The notes beneath the pieces were generated by a model, which made no database searches, was not told the origin of the DNA, and worked only from the letters and a program-made list of their open reading frames with translations. The translations under genes were made by a program, and so were the position numbers. A stretch of 64,000 nucleotides of DNA from CAZSXS01 sp964611385 (GTDB lineage: Bacteria; Bacillota; Clostridia; Lachnospirales; CAYPQA01): NCBI GenBank assembly GCA_964611385.1, contig CAZSXS010000005.1:1-64000 (forward strand), read 5' to 3'. Below are positions 42,585 through 51,383 of this stretch, in pieces (positions within the stretch are counted from its first letter, which is position 1; every line of letters begins with the position of its first letter).

Positions 42585-44651
42585 TTATTGCTCCACCAAC
42601 ACGACAAGAGAACGAGCTGGAACGCTGACCTTGCAGTCTGTATAAGTAGTTTCCTCAGTTTCAACAAAGTGAACTTCAAATTGCGTAGCTTGCTCCAAGG
42701 CCACGCTTGCCTCTAATAACTCCGTTTTACTGTTGTTTACAAGCACCACAGCACGCTTGTGATTGTCCGTATTCAAAAATACAGAATACAAGAAATCCTT
42801 ATGAGTAGCAGAAACAGCAGCACCTACCGTATCTGTAAATCTGCCTTCCCAGACATATTTCCACAACCTTCGCCTTACTGCCTGCACCTTTTGTCCGTAG
42901 TCAACGGTTTGAGGTATATCAGTTATCCTGCCTTTGAAATTATAAGGCTCGTAATTAATAATGTAGCCATATGCAAGGCATTGATTGAGCATTTCTCTGT
43001 CATCCATGCCTGTTATACAGGTAGCATAGTACAGTTCAGGCGTAAGAAACTTGCCGAAGGGCTTATGATATCCCCAGCTTCGGATATAGTTTACTGGATA
43101 ATACTGTGCCAAAAAATCCTTTGGTCCCTCTGCCGCAAACATAAACTCGGGATTCACACTTTTTGCAAGCGTATAGAATTCATCTGTAAGCTTTAAGGTG
43201 CCTTTGGTAACGCATTCACCCCAGCGGTGATGATGGTTTTTATCAAAGCACATAGTCATTCCGTGATTGTTAAGCTCGTCATAGAGTATACCGCTGCAAC
43301 CCAAGTCTACAATTTTTTTGAATTCATCACAAGCAAAGCGGCGGAAATCCTCAGAAAGATGGCAAAGTGCGCCTCCGTTCCGCCTGCTGACACCGCTGAT
43401 CTCCTGAGCCAAGGTTTGATAAGCATAGCCGCCGAACTGAACGTAGTTTCCATACATATCCTTAATAGTATGAGGTAGTATTTCATTTTCCCATTCAGGC
43501 ACCGATTGATCTGCCCATTTAAACTTACACATCAAGAGAACTCGAATTCCCATATCCTCTATTTCCTTTATAGCACTGGCCAATTCTTCTCTGCTTCCCA
43601 ACAATGGCTCTGTATCCTGAAAGGGCTCGTCGCCGTCTTGCCCACCTCTTGCCCAACCGATGAGCTGTAAAAGTTGAACGCCCTTTCCCTTTGCCTCGCG
43701 CATAAGCTCTGGTAAGTCTCTGTATCTGTAACGAACACAGGCCTCGGGTGAATTCATATGCAAGGTCAGCCAGCAATCAATAGATTTGAGCCACTTAGGC
43801 TGGGGCTTAAACTGAAACCATTCCTTTCTGAAATCCAAATAGGAATGAAGGCCGTTGTGCCAATCTCCCTGAAAAAAAGTCATGACCACAGGTGCAAGCT
43901 CTGCGGTTTCGTTGGGTTGAATAAAGGGCATACGGGCAATGCTTAAGACGATTCCTGCGGGCAAGCCATTGAATTCCTTATCAACAGGAATCGTCCGATA
44001 TCTGCCCTCAACATACCCGGGAATAAGCTGATGTATAAAATGTACAGTGTTCGGTTCTTTGTCATGTACGCCAATATATAGCCCCTGGTTGCCGTTAGTA
44101 ACCAGTATAAAGGGATAAAAATTGGATCGGTCAGGATAGCTTCTTATAAAAGTAGGATAGTCTGTTCCCCAATAGCCCCATTCCATAGGAAAGCCGTCCC
44201 CAAGCCGTGTTCCCCAAATACTGCCGCAAGCATCCGATACCATCGTCTCCAGCTTTTCTTCCCCTGCCGGTTCCTTGATACCACCCAAACAGGGGCACCA
44301 GAGCTCTTCAATAACATAGAAAGATTTATTATGTACCTTTAAAACAAAGGTCAGTCCCTTTTCGGAAAGTTGGATACTCATGCAGACATGAATCGTAAGG
44401 ACCCCGGATTTATCCCCTGTAAAGCTGTCCCAATAAAGATCAATCTGATCATTCTTTGCAAGGATAGCACTTGGTTTTCCACTTTTAGCACGGTTGTTTC
44501 GATGGGTATTCGTTGGAACAAGCAAACTGACAGCCAAAGACAACTTTGGTTGATGAATGATGTTCCAATTGGTTTTTAAACTTATAAGCCAAGTGATTGC
44601 CCCCATTTCATCAATTTCAATTTCGTACAAGTCATTTTTTAATTGATACAT
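42585..44651 (-). CDS. DUF6259-like glycoside-hydrolase-fold protein
   Basis: 688 residues from the ATG at 44651 (GAAGGGG upstream; a longer in-frame start is not supported). An N-terminal beta-sandwich (~1-250) is followed by a TIM-barrel-like region with LLQLIGWARGGQDGDEPFQD, GIRVLLMCKFKWAD, DLGCSGILYDELNNHG and FMFAAEGPKDF, and a C-terminal beta domain. The acidic residues in YDEL and AAEG are candidate catalytic groups. The layout matches the DUF6259 group, distant from GH13/GH36/GH101 alpha-glycosidases. No signal peptide: cytoplasmic. Downstream of an SGNH hydrolase on the same strand, probably one operon. Substrate unknown. Confidence 0.75.
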   Translation of the reverse strand: MYQLKNDLYEIEIDEMGAITWLISLKTNWNIIHQPKLSLAVSLLVPTNTHRNNRAKSGKPSAILAKNDQIDLYWDSFTGDKSGVLTIHVCMSIQLSEKGLTFVLKVHNKSFYVIEELWCPCLGGIKEPAGEEKLETMVSDACGSIWGTRLGDGFPMEWGYWGTDYPTFIRSYPDRSNFYPFILVTNGNQGLYIGVHDKEPNTVHFIHQLIPGYVEGRYRTIPVDKEFNGLPAGIVLSIARMPFIQPNETAELAPVVMTFFQGDWHNGLHSYLDFRKEWFQFKPQPKWLKSIDCWLTLHMNSPEACVRYRYRDLPELMREAKGKGVQLLQLIGWARGGQDGDEPFQDTEPLLGSREELASAIKEIEDMGIRVLLMCKFKWADQSVPEWENEILPHTIKDMYGNYVQFGGYAYQTLAQEISGVSRRNGGALCHLSEDFRRFACDEFKKIVDLGCSGILYDELNNHGMTMCFDKNHHHRWGECVTKGTLKLTDEFYTLAKSVNPEFMFAAEGPKDFLAQYYPVNYIRSWGYHKPFGKFLTPELYYATCITGMDDREMLNQCLAYGYIINYEPYNFKGRITDIPQTVDYGQKVQAVRRRLWKYVWEGRFTDTVGAAVSATHKDFLYSVFLNTDNHKRAVVLVNNSKTELLEASVALEQATQFEVHFVETEETTYTDCKVSVPARSLVVLVEQ

Positions 44652-44748
44652 ATTTTTTCCCCTTCCTTTCAACAGCCCATGGCTGTTTTCACCCGCCACC
44701 ATGCATAAAAAATCCATGTGAGCGTCCACTGACCATCATGTTTTCGTA

Positions 44749-45360
44749 TTAAGTAATAAGCATGGTTAAACAACCTGCAATATATGCCGCCTGTAAGGCT
44801 CTTACTTCCTCGGTGAAATGGACATGATCATACACCGCTGATTCGCCGAATTGTAAGGTGAACTGATATAAATCAATCCTTGGAATGCCTTTGCTTGCCA
44901 TAATCCTATCAGCAAGCGCATTGAATTTCTTCACATCCTCATGAAAGCGCAAAAAGGTATGGCCGATTTTTGGATTATGCGTTTGGTCATACACGGGAAC
45001 CAACCGATACCAAATGATTTTGACACCCTTATTAATAAACAAGCTTGTTATTTCCTCAAGATTTCTTTCGTACTCTATAAGACTGGTTTCATACTCCTTG
45101 CTGAGGGGATTGACCTTCAAGTCATGCAGGCCGCAGTTTATCAGCACACAATTACAGTCTATCTTGTCGATGTTCTCTTTGGTGAAACGCAAAACGTTTG
45201 TGCTCGTTCCAAAGTTAGAACCCACAGGATTGTCCAAATCAGCTAAGGCTTCCAGCTCGCCCTTTACCGTAACGAATTCAAAAGTATCCGAAAGATATGT
45301 TTTCAAAAAAGGGGCAAAATGGATAGCGATGCTGTCACCAATAATCAAAAGCTTTTTCAT
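44749..45360 (-). CDS. SGNH/GDSL hydrolase
   Basis: 203 residues, the normal length of a single-domain SGNH esterase. Nucleophile Ser 10 in IIGDSIAIHF, Gly in block II (GSNFG), Asn in block III (NCGLHDL) and Asp 178/His 181 in YDHVHF. It likely removes acyl groups from sugars inside the cell. It lies upstream of the DUF6259-like gene (97 bases apart) and is divergent from the AraC regulator, which suggests deacylation before glycosidic cleavage. GGAG precedes the ATG. Confidence 0.85.
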   Translation of the reverse strand: MKKLLIIGDSIAIHFAPFLKTYLSDTFEFVTVKGELEALADLDNPVGSNFGTSTNVLRFTKENIDKIDCNCVLINCGLHDLKVNPLSKEYETSLIEYERNLEEITSLFINKGVKIIWYRLVPVYDQTHNPKIGHTFLRFHEDVKKFNALADRIMASKGIPRIDLYQFTLQFGESAVYDHVHFTEEVRALQAAYIAGCLTMLIT

Positions 45361-45462
45361 AAATCAACTCCATATCAATAAAAATTATGTTTTGCACTGC
45401 CTTCTGCTTTATACACATCGTATTGTTTGTTATAATGAACCAGAATAAGGGGGGCTTTATTA

Positions 45463-46302
45463 ATGAAAGAACAGGACTTAATTTTTGGTGGAAAAAACTT
45501 CGATGCCGAAAGAATGACCTATGTGGCACCAATGAATATGCCTGGAAACCATTTTCATGAGCACTATGAAATCTACTATCAAGTATACGGTGAGAGATAC
45601 TACTTCGTTAATGACAGAGCCTATAAAGTAGAAGCGGGAGATATCGTTTTAATCAGCGAATATGAGCTGCATCATACCTTTGCAGCAGATGGCAATGGGT
45701 TTGAACGTATTTTAATTAATTTTAACAGTAAATTTTTAAGCGGGGTAACGCATCATATAAAAGATATAACGATAGAAGACTTGTTTCAACTCTGTATTTT
45801 TAAGCCAGAGGGTTATTTAAAGCAAAGGTTGGAACAGGTCATCTTAAACATTGAGTCCGAATGCATACTATGCAAGCCACAAAAAATTTCCATTACATAT
45901 GCAGAGATATTGATGAGTGAGTTGTTTATACTGCTTTCAAGAGTACCAAAAAAACAGTATGAAGTTTATGACTACTCAGAACAAAACCTGTTAAAAGCGA
46001 TTCGTTTTATTAAAGCACACTATAATGAAAGATTGTCGTTGGATGATATCTCAAAAAAATTTTTTATGAGCAAGTATTATTTTTGCCATAAGTTTAAACA
46101 GCTCATGGGAATTACTTTCAAGCAATATTTTGAGATGGTGAAAATCAACGAGGCAAGGCGGCTTTTAAATAATACGGGAACCAGTATAGCAAAAATCGCT
46201 GAGATGATAGGCTTTGATAATGAAACCAACTTTTGCAGAATGTTTAAAAAGGTTATGGGCATCTCACCCTTGCAATACCGAAACCAGAAGAAAGAAGACT
46301 GA
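45463..46302 (+). CDS. AraC-family transcriptional regulator
   Basis: 279 residues. N-terminal cupin ligand-binding domain (to ~150; NHFHEHYEIYYQVYGERYYFV, DIVLISEYELHHTF) and a C-terminal double helix-turn-helix (from ~180: LSLDDISKKFFMSKYYFCHK and IAKIAEMIGFDNETNFCRMF, ending GISPLQYRNQ). GGGGGG precedes the ATG. Divergent from the SGNH/DUF6259 genes and followed by a GH4 gene, either or both of which it may control in response to a sugar. Confidence 0.92.
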   Translation: MKEQDLIFGGKNFDAERMTYVAPMNMPGNHFHEHYEIYYQVYGERYYFVNDRAYKVEAGDIVLISEYELHHTFAADGNGFERILINFNSKFLSGVTHHIKDITIEDLFQLCIFKPEGYLKQRLEQVILNIESECILCKPQKISITYAEILMSELFILLSRVPKKQYEVYDYSEQNLLKAIRFIKAHYNERLSLDDISKKFFMSKYYFCHKFKQLMGITFKQYFEMVKINEARRLLNNTGTSIAKIAEMIGFDNETNFCRMFKKVMGISPLQYRNQKKED

Positions 46303-46361
46303 TTGAAATTATACTTTTTTTAAAGGATGATTCAAGGTTTAAGCTTGCTTTTATTGGCAGG

Positions 46362-46399
46362 TTTTAATCAAATCTTGTTATCGCAAGTTTTGATTAAAA
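46362..46399. promoter_or_regulatory. inverted repeat upstream of the GH4 gene
   Basis: A 16-bp inverted repeat (TTTTAATCAAATCTTG and CAAGTTTTGATTAAAA, one mismatch) with a 6-base centre, 27 bases before the -35 of the next promoter. No T run follows, so an operator is more likely than a terminator. Confidence 0.5.
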
Positions 46400-46425
46400 A
46401 CCGTGCTTGAAAGCAACTTTCGATA

Positions 46426-46453
46426 TTGTATTCGTAAATAGTTACTATATAAT
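46426..46453 (+). promoter_or_regulatory. promoter of the GH4 gene
   Basis: TTGTAT and a perfect TATAAT separated by 16 bases. The start near 46460 leaves ~16 bases to the ATG at 46476 and excludes an earlier in-frame start. Confidence 0.7.
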
Positions 46454-46475
46454 CAATAAGAAAGGAGGCTTATTT

Positions 46476-47891
46476 ATGCAAAGACATGAGTCAAGTTTAA
46501 AAGATGCAAGTGTTAGGTCTGTAAAAATAGCTTACATCGGTGGAGGTTCAAGAGGTTGGGCTTGGGGTTTAATGAGTGATTTAGCCCTTGAAGGTTGCTT
46601 GTCAGGTGAAGTCAGGCTCTATGATATTGACATGGAGGCAGCCAAAGCAAACGAAAAAATAGGCAATTCACTCAATGGCAGAGATGATGTAAAAGGGGAA
46701 TGGCAGTATAAGGTATACGAAACCCTTGACGAGGCAGTAAAGGGGGTAGACTTTGTAGTTATATCCATATTGCCTGGGACTTTTGATGAAATGGAAAGCG
46801 ATGTACATACCCCGGAGAAGTACGGCATATATCAATCAGTAGGGGATACGGTAGGACCTGCAGGGCTAGTACGAGCGCTCAGAACCTTACCAATGTATGA
46901 AGTGATAGCAAAGGCAGTAGAAAAGAACTGTCCTAATGCCTGGGTTATCAGCTATACAAACCCAATGTCGCTTTGCATGAAATCCCTTTATAATACATTT
47001 CCAAAGATTAAAGCATTTGGCTGCTGTCATGAGGTGTTTGGAACACAGGGGTTGATAGCAAAGATTGTTCAGCAAGCCTTGGGTGTAGAGGGTGTAACCC
47101 GAGAAGATTTAGTCTGCAATGTAATAGGCATTAATCATTTCACTTGGCTTGATAAAGTAGAGTACAAAGGGATAGATGTTCTTCCGATCTACCGTAAGTT
47201 TATTGAAGACCACCCAGAAGGATATGTACACTCTCAGGAAGGCCATTGGATGAACAGCATCTTTTATGCAAAGGAAAGAATAAAATTTGACCTGTTTATG
47301 CGTTATGGAGCCATCGCAGCGGCCGGTGATCGTCATCTTGCAGAATTCTGTCCTGGAGACTGGTATATTAAAAACCCAGAAGTAGTAAAAGCTTGGGACT
47401 TTGCTTTAACCCCCGTCCAATGGCGTAAGGATGATCTTAAGAATAGGCTTGCGAAAAGTGAGCGCATGCTCAAAGGCGAGGAGAAGTTTGTACTTTGGAG
47501 AACAGGTGAAGATGGTGTAAGGCAAATGAAAGCTTTACTCGGACTTGATACCATTGTAACAAATGTAAACATTCCCAATATAGGTCAAGCACCCGATCTA
47601 CCCCTTGGCAGTATAGTAGAAACAAACGCTCAGTTTTCTAATAATCGTATAGTTCCGTTGGTTGCAGGGAAACTATCTAACGAACTATATCCCTTGGTTT
47701 CCCGTCATGTATATAATCAAAACACAATAGCAAGTGCCGTAAAGGAAAGGGATTTGGAATTGGCGTACAAAGCCTTTGTAAACGATCCGTTAGTAACGAT
47801 AACGCTGCGTGACTCCAGAAAGCTCTTCATAGAAATGCTACAAAACACCAAGCAATATTTGGAAAGCTATGATTTAAAAGACTGGTGTTAA
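46476..47891 (+). CDS. family GH4 glycosidase (alpha-galactosidase/alpha-glucosidase type)
   Basis: 471 residues from the ATG at 46476 (AAAGGAGG upstream). NAD-binding Rossmann start VKIAYIGGGSRGWAWGLMSD, then DFVVISILPGTFDEM, the metal-binding FGCCHEVFGTQ and GINHFTW motifs. GH4 enzymes cleave by an NAD+ and Mn2+-dependent redox-elimination mechanism in the cytoplasm. The sequence is closer to the alpha-galactosidase/alpha-glucosidase (MelA-like) side than to 6-phospho-glycosidases, with DTVGPAGLVRALRT typical. Exact sugar not readable. Single gene with its own promoter. Confidence 0.88.
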   Translation: MQRHESSLKDASVRSVKIAYIGGGSRGWAWGLMSDLALEGCLSGEVRLYDIDMEAAKANEKIGNSLNGRDDVKGEWQYKVYETLDEAVKGVDFVVISILPGTFDEMESDVHTPEKYGIYQSVGDTVGPAGLVRALRTLPMYEVIAKAVEKNCPNAWVISYTNPMSLCMKSLYNTFPKIKAFGCCHEVFGTQGLIAKIVQQALGVEGVTREDLVCNVIGINHFTWLDKVEYKGIDVLPIYRKFIEDHPEGYVHSQEGHWMNSIFYAKERIKFDLFMRYGAIAAAGDRHLAEFCPGDWYIKNPEVVKAWDFALTPVQWRKDDLKNRLAKSERMLKGEEKFVLWRTGEDGVRQMKALLGLDTIVTNVNIPNIGQAPDLPLGSIVETNAQFSNNRIVPLVAGKLSNELYPLVSRHVYNQNTIASAVKERDLELAYKAFVNDPLVTITLRDSRKLFIEMLQNTKQYLESYDLKDWC

Positions 47892-47922
47892 ATGATAGAA
47901 AGTAACCAAAAATCACAGCAGG

Positions 47923-47950
47923 TTGACAATGCTTATTTTACGTGTATACT
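47923..47950 (+). promoter_or_regulatory. promoter of the LacI gene
   Basis: TTGACA and TATACT separated by 16 bases, ~165 bases before the GTG start. The long leader has an open frame of ~50 codons without a start site, not called as a gene. Confidence 0.65.
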
Positions 47951-48116
47951 TGCTCATGCTCCAACTCCCAAGGGTTTAAAGCCGCCACCGAAGGCAGTTC
48001 AAGAATTCTTGTATCCCTTAGAGGCTTTTGGCTTATAGGCTTTGAAAAGGCAAATGAGATGGAGTTAGCAAAATATATGCAGGAACAGTATTATCGAATG
48101 TGGGGATTGATTTAGT

Positions 48117-49112
48117 GTGGTTACAATTAAAGAGGTCGCAAAACATGCAGGCGTAGCGGTTTCAACTGTGTCAAATGTTCTTAATAATCCAGAAATAGTC
48201 AGCAGCCAAACACAAGAAAAGGTATTGTTGGCGGTCAAGGCGCTTGGCTATACACCTAATATTCATGGGCAAAGCTTACGTCAAGCAAAACAAAATAAAA
48301 TAGGTGTTTTTTTAAACTATATCACGGGTGAATTTTACCTTGAACTTTTGCAGTCAGCGTCAACAACCGCAGCAATGCGTGAATTCTCGGTAAATATTTT
48401 TTTCCCGGCCGTAAAAGAACGAGCGAATATTATAAATACTATACTGAACGGTATGAATGATGGGGCCATTATTCTTGATGCAGAAATAAGCGATTCCGAT
48501 ATGGAAAAACTGGCCGCAAGTGGATTTCCTGTGGTGTTTGTCGATCGGGAGATTGTACGCCCGAATATATCAAGTGTACTTATAGACAACAAACACGGCA
48601 GTTATCAGCTGACCAAATACCTAATAAAAACAGGGCATCGTTCTATATCTTTTATTCACGGACGACATAATTATGATAATCAGATGAGGTACAAGGGGTA
48701 CCTTGATGCACTTTCAGAACACAATCTAAAACCATACACTGCTTTTGAGTGCGTAGGATATTATTCCCAATCTAATGCTTACAATGCGATTACCGCATGT
48801 TGCAATAAAGGCATACGCTTACCTGATGCGTTTTTTGCAGCGAACGACGAAATGGCGTTCGGAGTCATACAAGCGTTGGATCTGTTTGGCTACAAGGTGC
48901 CGAGCAATGTAAGCGTAGTAGGTTTTGATGATGATATGTTGTCAGAGTTTTTCTTTCCGCCATTAACAACAGTGCAGAGTCCGCGCAGTGCTATGGGGCG
49001 AGTAGCAGCAGAAACGCTAATAAGCATGATTAATGGCGAGATTGAGGGAAAAAGACATTTTCTTTCGACAAAAGTGGTCATTCGCAGTTCTGCAGATATC
49101 CGAGTACTATGA
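48117..49112 (+). CDS. LacI-family transcriptional regulator
   Basis: 331 residues with a GTG start. N-terminal LacI helix-turn-helix VTIKEVAKHAGVAVSTVSNV and hinge, then a periplasmic-binding-protein-like effector domain (FVDREIVRPNISSV; DAFFAANDEMAFGVIQALD; VVGFDDDMLSEFFFPPLTTV). It likely represses the transport operon that starts at 49526 until the cognate sugar is present. Upstream ribosome binding site is weak (GGGG, ~12 bases). Confidence 0.92.
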   Translation: MVTIKEVAKHAGVAVSTVSNVLNNPEIVSSQTQEKVLLAVKALGYTPNIHGQSLRQAKQNKIGVFLNYITGEFYLELLQSASTTAAMREFSVNIFFPAVKERANIINTILNGMNDGAIILDAEISDSDMEKLAASGFPVVFVDREIVRPNISSVLIDNKHGSYQLTKYLIKTGHRSISFIHGRHNYDNQMRYKGYLDALSEHNLKPYTAFECVGYYSQSNAYNAITACCNKGIRLPDAFFAANDEMAFGVIQALDLFGYKVPSNVSVVGFDDDMLSEFFFPPLTTVQSPRSAMGRVAAETLISMINGEIEGKRHFLSTKVVIRSSADIRVL

Positions 49113-49525
49113 TATTAATAAAATCGTTATTACAAATAAAATTATAAAAAGATATAAAATCATGGACATAATTTATACTAAATTGTTATGAATCTTGAGA
49201 TTTTACATTTTATTATTCATAAGCATTGTCATGTATTTTAGTTTTATGTACCAAATATTGGATTTCCTTGATGGTTGTCGCCTTAAAATAAAAACGTTTC
49301 TATTTCAAGTTTGCTGTATTATGAAAAATATAATATAGAATTCTATGCTCAAATTTTTCTGGAGAACACACCATGCTTTACGAACATTGGTGCTTTTCAG
49401 AGGTTTCAGTGGTGGCCTCAAGCGTAAAAGGGGGTGTCATTAAAGAAGGGAAATAAGTGTAAGAAGCTGGGTATAAGAGGAATAGGATGAACTAGAAATT
49501 AAATTTTATAAGGAGGAATCATTTT
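49113..49525. promoter_or_regulatory. 413-base control region of the transport operon
   Basis: No gene. An AAACGTTT palindrome at ~49293-49300 has the central CG of LacI-family operators and catabolite-response sites. About 10 bases further, TTGCTG and TATAGA are 17 bases apart and could be the promoter. AAGGAGG lies just before the ATG at 49526. Confidence 0.45.
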
Positions 49526-51037
49526 ATGAAAAAAAAGTTATGTACATTTTTGGCAATGGCAATTGTAATGGGGTCGCTTGCTGCTTGTAGTGGCAATACT
49601 GGCAATACTGGTAATGATGGCAATACTGGCAGTAGCAGTACTTCTGCTCCAAGTCCAGCAGTTACCGAAGGAAAAGACAGCAACAGTAAAGCTAGTGAAG
49701 GCACTAAAGGAATTGATCCTGCATCGGTTAAAGGGAAAGTTGTGGTATCCATTCCGAACTGGGGTGGCGATCTGCAAAACGACATGAAAAGAGAAGGTTT
49801 GGACAAATTAAACGAGCTATATCCCAATGTAGAACTTGTAATGGACAACTGGGCCGGTGGAGAAGGACTTGGTAAATTTCTTACTGTTAAAGCGTCTGCT
49901 GGTGCTCTCCCCGATGTAGTTATGGGCTGGGATTCTTTAGGCTTCTTCCATACACAAAATTGGATTGCTCCATTAAATGATTTACTTGAAACAGATGCTG
50001 AAGCGCAATATATCCCAGAGAGTGCACTGGACGCTTTTTCGCTCAAGGGGAAGGCGTATGCTTTGCCGACCAGCGTTGTTTTTAACGCTGTCATCGTGAA
50101 TCTGGATATGTTGGAAACGATTAACGAAGACATTCCCAGTTATAATTGGACAATAGACGAATTTATGCGTCTGGCCAAAAAAGCCACAACCGATGAGTTG
50201 TCTGGTATTACGAACTCTAAATTGATTGCAAACTTACTTTCAACGGCATCGGATCCAGTATTATGTATTGACCAGTTTAACCCGGAAACGTTCAAATTTG
50301 ATTTTACAAATGGCTCCTGGGAAAAGGGTATCAAGTATGTAGCAGAACTGAAAGCAGTAAAAGGGTTGTTTGGTGATGAGTTGAAGAACCAGTTTTTGCG
50401 TGACTCTGGAAAAGCAGACGACTACGAGAAAAAATTCGGTAAAGATGCGAACGCTATGGGTGAAAGTAAAATTTTGATGCATTTTGAAGGAACATGGGAA
50501 AAGGGCGGCTGGCATAAGCACCTTCCTTTCAACTGGGATTACTATCCAATTCCTCAAGATCCAGCAGTAGGATACAAGAATCCTGCCGGTTTTAATTACG
50601 TCTTTATGACACCCGTTGTTAAGGCTGAAAATAAACAAGCTGCCTATGAGGTAGCAAAGTTTCTTGGACACGGCTCTTATGGTAATATTGTAAGATTACA
50701 GAATGCTTATGACAGACCAGATGAAGCAACTGGTACACATGCTCCAAATTTCGTGCCGGCTTCTCTTCATCCAGATGTTATCGCCAAGCTTAAAGAGTCT
50801 AAGACGATTAAACCCGGCGAAATGTTTATGTATGAGAATATGGCTAACAGTGTTCGCGGTGATGTAAGTAAGGGAACAGTGGATATTGGATCTATTATTA
50901 ATCCCCTCTTAGACCCCATTCGCGATGACCTTCAAACAGGCAAACTAGCACCGGCCTCGGTTGCAGCTGATATAGAGGCAAAGGTAAATGCTGAATTTGA
51001 AAAGGCCTTCAATGAGGTTCTTTCTTCACTGAAATAA
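49526..51037 (+). CDS. ABC sugar-binding lipoprotein
   Basis: 503 residues. Lipoprotein signal with lipobox LAAC (Cys 21), then a flexible linker of GNTG repeats, Ser/Thr/Ala rich, to ~60. The rest is a cluster-B extracellular solute-binding protein: GLDKLNELYPNVELVMDNW, TVKASAGALPDVVMG, KILMHFEGTWEKG, FNYVFMTPVVKAENKQAAYE. It captures sugar outside the membrane and delivers it to a permease pair. First gene of the operon controlled by the region before it; a hairpin downstream may make its message more abundant than the rest. Confidence 0.9.
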   Translation: MKKKLCTFLAMAIVMGSLAACSGNTGNTGNDGNTGSSSTSAPSPAVTEGKDSNSKASEGTKGIDPASVKGKVVVSIPNWGGDLQNDMKREGLDKLNELYPNVELVMDNWAGGEGLGKFLTVKASAGALPDVVMGWDSLGFFHTQNWIAPLNDLLETDAEAQYIPESALDAFSLKGKAYALPTSVVFNAVIVNLDMLETINEDIPSYNWTIDEFMRLAKKATTDELSGITNSKLIANLLSTASDPVLCIDQFNPETFKFDFTNGSWEKGIKYVAELKAVKGLFGDELKNQFLRDSGKADDYEKKFGKDANAMGESKILMHFEGTWEKGGWHKHLPFNWDYYPIPQDPAVGYKNPAGFNYVFMTPVVKAENKQAAYEVAKFLGHGSYGNIVRLQNAYDRPDEATGTHAPNFVPASLHPDVIAKLKESKTIKPGEMFMYENMANSVRGDVSKGTVDIGSIINPLLDPIRDDLQTGKLAPASVAADIEAKVNAEFEKAFNEVLSSLK

Positions 51038-51159
51038 GCACTGTTGCTTTGTGAACGATAGCATTTGTGAATGATTGCATTCGATCCGGCTTATGAATGA
51101 TTCTTTTAAATAGGCTTACGTTTGTTTTAGAATAGTGATAAGAATAGTGATAAATTGAA

Positions 51160-51200
51160 GAAAGCGGTGATATTGTTATTTTAACATTGTCACCGCTTTC
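51160..51200 (+). terminator. intra-operon hairpin after the binding-protein gene
   Basis: GAAAGCGGTGA and TCACCGCTTTC form an 11-bp stem with an inner GTTA/TAAC. Only a weak T content follows, so it may be a leaky terminator or a 3' end stabiliser. Confidence 0.55.
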
Positions 51201-51383
51201 AATAAGATCAGTAATTTTTGTTGATGGTCGTTGTTGATTGCATGTATAGGTTCGGCAAAAAGGTTCTCAGATTCTTCGCATAACGCAGAACGAATTCCTT
51301 GACAGAGTTCTTCTCACGGGCAATTTGGAAACTTGAATGCCTACTATAGCAGGATAAAACAACGAAGATGTGGGGGCTGTACT

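Noticed and set aside
47951..48113. Open ~50-codon frame in the LacI leader
   Set aside because: No start codon with a ribosome binding site. It might be a leader peptide or remnant but nothing supports either.
49590..49640. Short tandem repeats (GGCAATACT units) as a variable-number switch
   Set aside because: They encode the flexible GNTG linker after a lipobox, in units of whole codons; such linkers are common in lipoproteins and would not switch the gene off.
49519..50133. 204-codon antisense frame over the sugar-binding lipoprotein gene
   Set aside because: The opposite frame has a lipobox, family motifs and a perfect ribosome binding site; this one is its shadow.
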